Origin: Gyrodactylus bullatarudis
Lineage: Eukaryota; Platyhelminthes; Monogenea; Gyrodactylidea; Gyrodactylidae
Assembly (NCBI GenBank): GCA_012064415.1
Contig: SSNU01000228.1
Coordinates: 62,001-126,000 of the forward strand
Direction of reading: 5' to 3'
Length of the DNA stretch: 64,000 nucleotides
The translations under genes were made by a program, and so were the position numbers. The notes below the pieces were generated by a model that was not told the origin of the DNA, did no database searches, and worked only from the letters and a program-made list of their open reading frames with translations. Positions 22,861-34,800 of this stretch are shown piece after piece. Every line of letters begins with the position of its first letter. The first letter of the stretch is position 1.

Positions 22861-25800
22861 GTGAGTATTTTGGCATATTTTAATTGCTATTCAAAAGAAA
22901 TTAATTCGACTGAAGCATATCAGAATCAGCTATAAAGTAGTTTTATGAATGTATAAAAGATAAGTGCCTTAGCTTAGAGACTTGGAGGAATGTTAAATAA
23001 ATATTATTAAATCTATTTATTAGTAGACACATAAAAATATGCGATATCCTGGTTAATATGCATTAGAGAGAGGCAAATTTTTTAATATCCGGATGTGCAG
23101 AGCTCATTTTAAAGAGAATTTTTCAGCGTAAAAAAGTTCCTATTAAACCATGTATTTTAAATTTTGTTTAGATACCTCAAATCACAGTTGAAAATGCCGA
23201 TTTTTGAATTAGCGCCAACTATTTTCAATGAATTTTTCTACTACGATCGATTAAAATCAAAATTTTGAGCCGTTTGAATGCAATTCTAAATAGATATAGG
23301 CTCGTAAGGTATTTTTAATCAGCACTGCATATTCTAATAGTAAAAAATTCCGATCGATTTGGGATATGTTGAAGATGTTTGGGAGAATTAAAAATTTCGA
23401 ATTTACTTTTCATAGATGACATTTTCTAAGTTAGATCTAATTTACAGCCTCACTCTATGTAACATATTAGCTGTTCTGTTAAGTTCTTACGCACATCGGT
23501 TTTGAGCTGGACCAAGTCATGATTTATGAAAGAAGAAGATGATGCCAGTTATTTCACAAATAAGGCGTTTATTTTGGGCATACTCATCAGCGTGATACAT
23601 GCCATATAAGTACAAATTTGCAAAAAAGGAAATATACAATCATTGGCGCATTTCTATTACACTTATGATTGGTCAATCCCTGTTACCAGGGTTGACCTGA
23701 CTTTTTGGTTCATTATAATAATTTTAATATTTAGATAATTACAGATACGATTACAATTAATCCAATGCATAGTTAATTAATATTAATAGTAGAAAGTTCA
23801 TTTGAATAGACATTGAAATTAGGATTAACACCTCATTGTGAAAGAGTGTAAAAATCTGTAATTTGCCTATTCACTTCCACTTCAGCTCTCATTCGTTTTC
23901 TCAAGGGGGGTTGGGATGCAGATAGTAGGTTAGGCTTTGGCTTGGGGAGATTCATTGGTTTGACATGGTTCTTTTGTACGCAGAGATTTGGCTTTTCTTC
24001 ATTAATTAAATAAGCTTCAACGCCTTTTAACATGCTAACGTTGTTTCCATGGGATTTGTAGATAATTTCAAAGTTTTTAGGGGAAACATTGGCTTTGCAT
24101 GTTCTAAGGTGATCTCTGACAGCGGTCTTCCCTTTGTGGATGTGCTCGTCCACTCTGTCCTCTAGTCTCCTAGTGGTGTGACCTATGTAAACTGCATCAC
24201 ATGGACATTTGAATCTGTATACTATATGAGTCTGCTTTGAATCATCTATTGAGTCTTTTGAAGAATTGTTGAGCATCTTATTGGTTTTGTAGACGACCCT
24301 GAGTAAAGCATGAGGATAGGCTTCATTGAAGGCAGTTGTGATCTTCTTTTGAAAGGTTGCGATTGCTAGATCCCCTTTGAAGGGTAAGTTGAGAACAGCC
24401 TGGCCATCGTTCGTTTCATTTGGCTTTTTCCTTAGCGTATACAGTTTTGAGAGTCTATCGTTGATAAGTTCAATCGGGTAGTCGTTTGCTAAGAATATAC
24501 ATATAAGTTTTTCCAGTTCACTTTCCCAAACTTCCTTGGATACAATTCGTCTCACTCTTTTGGCTAGGGATGATATTAAACCTCGTTTCTGATTCATTGG
24601 GACAAAAGAGTTGAAGTTTAGAAGGCGACCTGTAAAGGTATTCTTTCTGTACACCGATCTTACTAGCGTACCATCGTTTCTCCTCGAAAGCATTACGTCT
24701 AAGAAGGGGATTTTTTCCTCATTCTCTTTCTCCATAGTAAACTTTATGTCTGGATGGGCTTGGTTGAACTCTAGTAATAAATTATTAAAATTTGTACTGT
24801 TATCAACTACAATAAATGTGTCGTCCATGTAACGATAGAAATGGCTAAACTTCTCTATACTAGCTTTGAGGGTTGATCTTTCAATTTTTTTGTTTGTCTT
24901 GTTAGAATAAAGATCTATATTGAGATAATGGTAATATGTACAAAATGGTATAATACATAATTTTGGTTATTAATGTAGCATATAAAGAAAATAATATTAA
25001 ATGTAAATAAAATGTTCATCATTAGGAGATATGGTAAAAATAAGAAAATCTAACAAGTAAATCATGAAACATTCTGGTTACTTATGAAGGTCAGGATAAA
25101 GGAGAGTTTTTGTGTAGTCTATTTTGCTACGAATGTGATTCATAATGGATTTTAAACACTTAGTATTGTCACATTCATAGATTTTAAATTTATTATTAAT
25201 TGATTCGAAAGAGGAGAGAAGAAAGGAATTTTTAAAAGATTGATGCCTAAAATTATAGTTATGTTCGATCGGAGAGGAGGTCATGAGAAAATTTTTGACT
25301 ATGAATGCATATCTTCTAACCCAAAGAGGTTGAAGACCAGAGGCTAAAATCCGAGAATTATAGGATTCTAGGAAGGGAAAGAGCCAATATAGAAAACTAC
25401 TTTGGATTCTTTGACTCGCTCTAATATGTATCTATTTAAGTTTAGGAGCTGGATATTTTAAAAATAAATTCTAATATGCGAATAGAATTTACTCGGTCCA
25501 TTGAGGTTCAATATGATCAAGAACGAAGTAAGATTATTAAAATCTATTTGGTTATAAATTTGATAACTAGAAGTTAGAAGTAGAGAATCCCTACTAAGGA
25601 TAGGTGATAAAATCCTCATTTTAGAAAATATTTGAGATTTTAATTCATTATTCTAGAATTTTTGATAAGAATTATAGGCAAAAAATATTTTTGTTTTTAG
25701 AGAGAAATTTAAATGAAAAATTCTCATATTTGATCATTTCTTTCTTTTCGACTCTAAAAATGTATTTAAATTCAATAATAATTCTATTAAAACTTTTTCA

Positions 25801-28800
25801 ATGATTCAATCACCAAAACGGGCTGTGTTGCAAAATGATTTCTCAAATAAAAAAAATCAATTTGAATGAATTTTTTTTACTGGCTCTTTATTTAATGAGT
25901 CTCTATAAATAATAAAGATTAGACTCAACTAGAGAAACATTGCCATCTTATTCTTGTCTAACATGAGCCAAAATATTTAATTTATCATAATCATTATATC
26001 GCTAAAATGTTCACGAGGTTATATATAATTCGGCCGGGCTTATCAAATTCTAATGGTACCATTTTCAAATGAATAACACGAAAGATAAATTCTCAGAGCA
26101 TTTAGAACCTTGATTAGAAAAATTTGACAACATTTCAATGTAATTAAATTAAAGAAAATTTTCAGATTCTTTTGATGTCTTAATCAAACAAAACTTATAA
26201 TCAGCATAATTTTACTTTTTTTTAACAAAAATGTATTAGGAAATTTTATCTTCTAAATGAAATGTTGTTTGGTCCGTCCCTTTCACTCGATTTATCAAAA
26301 GGATGATGAAGTAAAATTATTTTATCTCTTAAAGCTTTTTTAAAGTTGAAGTTTCTTTTTCAGTCATGATTACTAGAGCTTCAAAAAATAATACCCAAAA
26401 TTTACTAGAAATATTTCGTTCTAGGTGCTTAGATAATATATCCCACAGGAACGTCTTATTTGTTAATGGATTAGCCCATGTCACTGAATGTTACAGCTTA
26501 CCCATCGAGACTGGTACGAAAGAAACTCACATAGCATTTAGAAATAATCTAAGTATACATATATGGTAGACATATACGAGTCCAAGAGAGGACGAAACGC
26601 GCGTATATATATACTTAGATTATTTCTAAACGCTTTGTGATTTTCTTTCGTACCAGTCTCGGTGGGATCCATTAGTAAGCTGTAACATTCAACGGCATGG
26701 GCTAATCCATTACCAAACAAGATGTTCCTGTGGAATATATTACCTAAGCACCTAGAACGAAATATTTCTAGTTAACCTTTGTAAGTATAGGTGCTGCACT
26801 ATTCAATATATCTAAAATTTTTAACATTTAAAAAAATTGAAAAATTATATGTTTCGATTTTAAGGTATTACATTTACTTTATCGCCAATTTAACAAAATA
26901 AAATCTTGCATGTAAACCGAAAAAAATATTGAAAATCAATTAGTGTTGAATTCAAACTAAAACTAAAAGATAATTTCAAAATTATTTTCTTTCAAGGTTA
27001 GTTAGTTTTGAGCCTAGCAAATTGTTAAGAAATAAAATTCATCTCTTTACCTCAAAAATTTTGGATTGAGATCATTGATACGAATGAAATACCATGCTAG
27101 TTACAATGTAATGCTTTAATACCTTATCTTCAAAATAATACATTTAAGGCTTTATAACTTTGAACCCTGACTCTTAAATGTCTAAGGATCAAGTCAAATA
27201 ATAGGTTTATTTGAGTCCCATTTATGAAAATTGTGCTGTTTTAGTTTTTTGGAAATTGAAAAATTTTAGAAGCAGAATCTGCGTAAAATTTTAGTCAACA
27301 ACCAGTTCATCGCAAAAGTTTAACTTTTTTGATTTCCTCCAGTTTTATTATTAATAATACATTATGATGCAGGTGCTTTTAATATCTACTGTATTCATAA
27401 AAATAAATAGTATAGCAATTCATCTTAGAAGGTCCCAGCAACCAAAATATTTCTTGGAATATACTCAAGTATCTGATTTGGTGGTAAATCCCTGAATCAG
27501 TATCAATAATTATTGAGACTTGAAAGTATTTGATTGGATGTTTTCAATTCGATATTAAAAATTCATTATTTCAAGCAAACAACAATTTACAATCAAAAGA
27601 TTTCTGATTCAGCTTAAATGTCCTTTTATCATGTCGTCAATCAACTTTTCTTTCAATTATTCTTTTAAAATACTGATAAATACAGTTTCTTTACTGAAAT
27701 CATCATAAGATATTGCACTGCAGATGTACCTCTGTCAAAAATAGGTCAAGAAATATATTTATCCTTCTTTTATTCTTTGTAAAGAGTCTAGGGATCTGCT
27801 ATTTGAAACGTGTAAATCAACTTCCATGATAGTTGAGGTGTACCTATAAAGCATATCTGTATATTTTTACATCATTTTATGCGATATATTTTATAGTACT
27901 AAACTATATTTTCATATCTAGGAAATTTTTCCAATAAAGTCTTCTTTTAGAATCAGCCATTCGATTTGTTTAAATGCTTAATAACGAATTGTGACTTTTG
28001 ATCAATCACAGAGTAAGCTTTAATCTTATTGGTTCTTTTCAAAACATACCATATCATAGCTCATTTTTCACGTTTCAAATAACAGATCCCTAAATATTTT
28101 GAAGCGGGTTCATTAAAACAGCACTAAAGAGTAGTAAAATAAGTAGTAAAATCACAGTATCTGAGTGAAAACAGAATACTTGTTGATGTGATTTTCAATT
28201 ACTCTTATAAATATCTGTCAATATGGATTCATAATAAAATAAATTTGTGTGTGTTTAGTAAATCACAAGTGTGATTTACTCTTTCAATTACACTACTAGT
28301 TGGTATTGTTCATGTATCTTGGATACGAAATAAATGACTTCATATTTTACTGACTCACCTACAGAAAAAGAGAGTCAAAGACATATTTGCACTGTAAAGC
28401 AATTTATCAGATTTCACTCTTATGAATAACAATGATCTCTAAAAGTGTAACTTATATGAATAATCTAAAGGTGAGATTATGATAATTTTATCCTGTCCAA
28501 GATCTTTTAGACCAAGATTTATATAGATATTTATTGTACTTTTCTCATGGAATACAGGAGTGTAAAAATGTAGCTGTTATAATTTTCATAGATTTTTGAT
28601 TCTACAATAATCGTAGAATCTATGTCAAGGACTTTCTGATCCATCTCGAGAAAAAAGATGAAAAAAATTTCTGGGAAAATTAGTATTCATTAATCTAATT
28701 TTGAAATCGAATCAAAAGGTACTTTTTTACCGATTTAAATCTTCTTAAATTTCACGAAAAAAATTCAATCTGAGTTTTAATTTATTAATTTTCAAGTAAT

Positions 28801-31800
28801 GAAAATGGTCGAAAAATAGGGATTAGCCTAAGATAATGGGGTATTTCTTAAAATCTCATATTTCAAATCTGTTTTCCTTGTTTGATGGTGATACTGGAAA
28901 TAACCTTTTTTTACTGGCACACTTTGAGATCAACAAAAGTTTAAAAATTATTTGAGACCTTGATGAATCTAAAACTATATTAATCTCCACAATTAGGTTT
29001 TAGTGGAAACAGAAAACAGTGGTGATTGTAAAAGATCAACTTACATTTTATTTCTTGAAATTAATCTGATTTCGAACGGATGTAAAAAGTCTATTTCTTC
29101 ATCTTCCATCTTGATGACTCGTCTTAGTCACAAAATTTTGCTTCATTTTGTTTTCCGAATTGTTTAGACAAAGAATCATTTTAAATTTTGTGTGTTAGGG
29201 AAATACTGCCGAGGTTCTTCGAAAATATTTTCAGTTTCAAATGAAAGAGTCATTTAGAGGATTTGGAAGTTAAGTTAAGGGATCTTCTTAAATTTCACGA
29301 AAAAAATTCAATCTGAGTTTTAATTTATTAATTTTCAAGTAATGAAAATGGTCGAAAAATAGGGATTAGCCTAAGATAATGGGGTATTTCTTAAAATCTC
29401 ATATTTCAAATCTGTTTTCCTTGTTTGATGGTGATACTGGAAATAACCTTTTTTTACTGGCACACTTTGAGATCAACAAAAGTTTAAAAATTATTTGAGA
29501 CCTTGATGAATCTAAAACTATATTAATCTCCACAATTAGGTTTTAGTGGAAACAGAAAACAGTGGTGATTGTAAAAGATCAACTTACATTTTATTTCTTG
29601 AAATTAATCTGATTTCGAACGGATGTAAAAAGTCTATTTCTTCATCTTCCATCTTGATGACTCGTCTTAGTCACAAAATTTTGCTTCATTTTGTTTTCCG
29701 AATTGTTTAGACAAAGAATCATTTTAAATTTTGTGTGTTAGGGAAATACTGCCGAGGTTCTTCGAAAATATTTTCAGTTTCAAATGAAAGAGTCATTTAG
29801 AGGATTTGGAAGTTAAGTGGATATTTAGTAATAAAGCTTATATTTCACCGGATCTCGTCAGACTATTACACCAGCTAGATATATAAAGCTATTCTCGATG
29901 AATTTGGGAATTCATGATTTTTACAAAAATCTCATTTTTCCATCAAGTTATCGAAAATTTTGAAAGATTTTTTGGTAACTGATTCAAAATGTACACTTTT
30001 ACTGAATTGAGAAAAAAAAAATTAGGAAAAAAGTTTTTTTTGGAAAATTTTAGAGAAATTTTAAAATCCGAAATGGCGCAATTTTTTATATTTTTTTAAA
30101 CTTTGAGTTGAAAATTTTTGTTGATCTCAAGGTCTGAGAGGAATCAAACGTTATTTTTCAGGATCATCATTAGACAAAGAAAATATTTACTCTTATTCAT
30201 TTTATTGTAAAAACCCGTCATTTTGAAATGATCTTGGATCACCCTATTTTAACATTTTCCAAGCAGTAAAAATGATCGAAAAATAGGAAGAGGACTTTCG
30301 CACGTAAATAGTGTGTTTTTTCAAAAAAATTAATAAGAGTAAATATTTTCTTTGTCTAATGATGATCCTGAAAAATAACGTTTGATTCCTCTCAGACCTT
30401 GAGATCAACAAAAATTTTCAACTCAAAGTTTAAAAAAATTAAAAAATCGCGCCATCTCGAATTTTAAAATTTCTCTAAAATTTTCCAAAAAAAACTTTTT
30501 TTCCAAATTTTTTTTTCTCAATTCAGTAAAAGTGTACATTTTGAATCAGTTACCAAAAATCTTTCAAAATTTTCGATACCTTGATGAAAAAATGAGATTT
30601 TTGTAAAAATCATGAATTCCCAAATTCATCGAGAATAGCTGTATAATATATTCGATGAACAATAATATCCTCTGATTGGTTACATCATTCCAGAGTACAA
30701 AAGGGGAGGGTTTAAGGTTGGTTTGTAGTATCCATGATCATTGTTTCCTTTTCACATATCTGTCCGTTGGTTGCCCACTTAGACTTTTACGTTTTCTGCC
30801 TCTTTTGCCAATTACAGGTATGGCCTTCTTTGTAGTGTGAACACTGTTAATTAAGGGCTGAGATTTAATTAGATTATCAACTACCGTTGACTTCTCTGAA
30901 TTTTTACTTTTATTCTCAGTTGTATTTGTTACTGGAACAGAAGACTGGAGATCATTTAGGGGAGGGGTAGTTGCAACTACTTGCTCATTTTGTTCAGTTA
31001 TCTGGCATTGGGTTTCTGGGTGGAACTGCAAATAGGAAAATTTTCAAGTAGCTTTGCAGCTCTATTAAGCTTACTTTTGTTTGTAAACCTGCTTTTTCCC
31101 GTAAGGCCTAACTTAGTGGCCAGGACTTTTTGCTTACACAGAGCTGGGTTTAACTTTTTGATGAAATGGGCTTCAGCTTTTTTCAAGGTCCCTGTTTTAT
31201 CTTTGGAGGATCACTAGGGTTTGTTTGAAATAGGAAGCTGAAGTTGTTCACATCAGCAGTGTGATTTGCATCCTTCAAGTGCTCCTGCACCGCAGAACCT
31301 TTTTTGCCAAGACTTAAGTGTTCCTTGATCCTCGCCTTCACTGGTCTGACTTTTCTTCTTTGGTAAATTCGATTTTAAATTTTAGTCAGAGAAACATGGA
31401 GACTTCAGTAGTTTATTTTGAATTTTTATGCATCATCAAATTTTTAATAATCTCTTCAGATTTCATTGTGATTCTTGACAACATACGCCGTATTGCCTAT
31501 CTTTTTTTAAATCTCTAGACGTATTATGTTTTAGACAAATGACAATCAGAATCCCATGTATGTCAATGAATCTTGGCGAGTATATTCAAAATTTATTATT
31601 GAGAAAGATAACAAGTTGATAAGGAGAAAATGTCTGACTTAATTAGACTTTTAGATATATCAGTTGAATAAGTCTCTCTTTTCTACGATTAAATCATTCA
31701 ATTTTTACCTTCTAAATAATGATTTACAGTTTTTACACAAATTTGCAAATTCAAGTCATGGAAATTAATCATATTCTTTCAATTTTAGCTTGAATAGATA

Positions 31801-34800
31801 AATGTGAGACATAATATAAACTTGGTGACAAAATCTGAAACCAAATTAGCATTTATTTTAGTTACATTAGAATCTAATTCCCACCAAATAGAATTAAAAG
31901 TCACGAAGTTAAAAAAAATTGTACTCATATATTAACCTTTTTAGGAATATCAAAAGTAATTGTCGCCCTGTTGGCTGGGAAAGCAGAAATTGATTACGAT
32001 CCAAGATTGACATCACCCTCAAGCATTATTGAGGCTGTGAAGCAAGTTGGATTCGAGGCAGAGCTTATTCTTGAAAATGACTCAAGCAGTAATTTAAATT
32101 TAAAGGTAATGTGTCTACTTGCGAGTAACTATACAAAATATTTACCACTTTAATTAAAGATTGAAGAAATTTTCACACAAGCCATTGTAAATCATGTAAA
32201 GGATATTCTTTATGAAATTTCCGGTGTTGAGGATATCATTTACCAAGATAAACTATCCAGACTTACAATCAAATTCAACAGGGAATTAATTGGACCAAGG
32301 ATTATTTATGATAAAATAAAGGTGAGAATTAGTTAAATAAATAAATAACCAAGAATTCAAGTGTTGATTCAAATTTATATTTTTATTCGTAAAAATTCTA
32401 ACTACGCCAAATTGAATGAATTCGCTGCTCACGTTTAAGTAGTAGAAATACTGATCGAAGACAATAGGAGAAATCTTGTTTTTTCTTGGCAAACATAATT
32501 TTTCAACTCAATCTATACATCAAATTAGTGAGTACTCTCGTGAGTTGTACAGAGAACAAGAAATTTTGCCCTCACCTTCTTTGATCAGTGATAGCCTCTG
32601 ATAGTCGTCCTTTAACTGTTGAATTAACCTATAATTATAATTATTATAGAATTTAGATAGAAATTGTAATATTTCATCATTAATTTATAAAATGGCTAAA
32701 GGGATAAGAAAGAATTGTTGAAACATTCTCAATTTACACATTCTTCTATCCCCTTTAGGAGTGAAAATTCATTAAATACTATTTTTTCTTTTCTTCAAAA
32801 TGTTCTAGCCTAGGCAATAATACAGACTAGATGTTGGAATTGAAAAATAATTATGCCATCTAAATCTTGTCTTCTCTTTACTCCAAAAACGAATTATGTA
32901 TGTGCATTGAATTTTGTAAAGGTTAGTGTTCCTCCCGAGCATTTGAAAAGAAATTTCGAAAAAAGCCGAGCTACTTTAAAATATTTTCACAAATGGTTTT
33001 TCAAGCAAATGGTCTAAGATCTTAATCCAGAACTTCACATTAATAGTAGTTATAAATAATCTCATCTTGAATGAAACAGCCTTTTCAATCATAAGTTATC
33101 AATCAATTTAAGCAATACGTCTGAATGTTTTCAACCTTTTATTTTTCAATAGAAAAGCCTTCTATGGATAGAATATAAATTATGATTTAAAAGCTTTGAT
33201 TTAGGTGTCTCTCTTAAAGAATTTGTCGTCAATATCGAACTTTTAATATTTTAATGATCAATCACTGAACAATGAATGATATTTTTATATCCTCATAAGC
33301 CTATGATTTTTAATAATTAGCCTTGATAGGATTGCAGTAAAAGATTCATTCAGATCTTAAGAAATAAAATATAAAAAAGCGAGTGTTTCAACATTTTTGG
33401 TTAGTTTTGAGAAATTTTTCTCTATTTTCAAAGCAGATTCATAAGTTTCAGCTATTATCACACATGTCAGTGAGAGTTCCATTTATGCTAAAATTTTTGA
33501 AAACTATTTCCAAACCTCAGATTAGAACACGCTAAAAGCATTATTGTTAAATGGAATAATAACTACACACTAACCAATGTTTTTAGTAACCATTCATGCT
33601 TTGCTGTATCAGAGTATGAATCCCATTAATTTGAAATAGACTCGTTTCCAAGTATTTTGAAGAAAAAATTAAAATTAATCTTTAAATCATATAATTAAAT
33701 ATCAAAACAAGAAAAACGGTTGAGTATTTAATAAATTGAACTTTTTCTAATATTTCAATCTTGAATTGAATAATTGGAGTGCGATTCGCCTTACATCAGG
33801 AAAATGCATGTCATTTCTTAGCTATCAAGCGAATCTAGAATCATATCTTCTTCTGATACTGAATATTTGAGCGCAGCTAGCATAAGTTTTCTTCTACTAA
33901 CGGTAAATATATTTTATCATTTTTCTGACTAATGTCCTGCATTTTGTAGGTAGAAAACGAAAATAGATTTTGGGTGAATATGAGCTCTTTATTTTCGTCG
34001 GTTCTCATCAGACCCTACACCGACATGTATATTTATACAGGAGGAATAGAAAGATATTTCAAAAAGAGATGGAAAGGTGTAACACCAACAGTCAGAAATC
34101 TACCCAACTAGCCCCTCCACCCTCCATCCGGTTACAAATAAATGCTCTGATTGGCCCAAAACAACTTTAGACTTATCATTGAATAATATTCTGTATAAAT
34201 ATACATGTCGGTGTAGGGTCTGATGAGAACCGACGAAAATAAAGAGCTCATATTCACCCAAAATCTATTTTCGTTTTCTACCTACAAAATGCAAGACATT
34301 AGTCAGCAAAATGATAATATATTCGCGGAAATAAGGAATCTCAAGCAAGACAAATATATTTTAGTCGCTTCATCACCTCAAACATAATTTATTAAAATTA
34401 AAATCGATAAAATGCTGAAGAAATCCATTTAAATTTTTATACATCTTATTAGAAACCAGGTTAAGAAAAACTGCGCATTTTATTGATAATATTCTTCTGT
34501 TACATACATGATGTTTGAAAATAGATGAGGTTTATTTACATCAGAATAATTTTTAAAATCTATAGGAAATTTTTTTTGATTCATGATGAAATCTAAAATC
34601 TTCCAGAAATATTAGTAGATCTATATTTAAAATCTAGTTCTAAGTAGATTTGAAGCATAGAATTTAATCCATCACAGTCAAAATACATGTTTCTTACCAC
34701 AGGCAGTTATATGAATTTCATTTAAAATAAATTTACAGTGAACTTCCTAAAAAAAAGTATATAAAGAAGAGGATCTGACTAAAATATTTTAACCTCTTTA

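Larger units (their letters stand above)
23540..24890 (-). mobile_element. 5'-truncated Penelope-like retroelement, copy A
   Basis: Contains the C-terminal half of the PLE protein, about 240 bp of 3' region (with ACCCTGGTAACAGGGATTG) and a hammerhead. Similarity to copy B (62044-64000) stops abruptly near 24886, the 5' truncation typical of target-primed insertion. Inserted antisense in an ATP7 intron. Confidence 0.85.
33906..34325. mobile_element. Small PLE-derived element flanked by inverted hammerhead-bearing arms
   Basis: Arms 33906-34040 and 34191-34325 are near-perfect inverted repeats, each with a complete hammerhead. The 150-bp centre begins with a short coding remnant ([16 protein letters not shown], then stops) and GATTGGCCC. 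Organisation matches 61226-61752. I infer a 5'-truncated PLE end with an inverted partner copy of its 3' repeat. Confidence 0.75.

Noticed and set aside
26366..26720. Two short open frames on opposite strands with similar peptides
   Set aside because: They are the two arms of a hairpin element translated on opposite strands, not genes.
33822..33901. Candidate for the missing ATP7 linker exon (acceptor CTTAG, donor GTAAAT)
   Set aside because: Phase 0 at both ends does not solve the mismatch with exon 5, and it lacks the Gly-Phe and linker residues expected; Ser-rich product.
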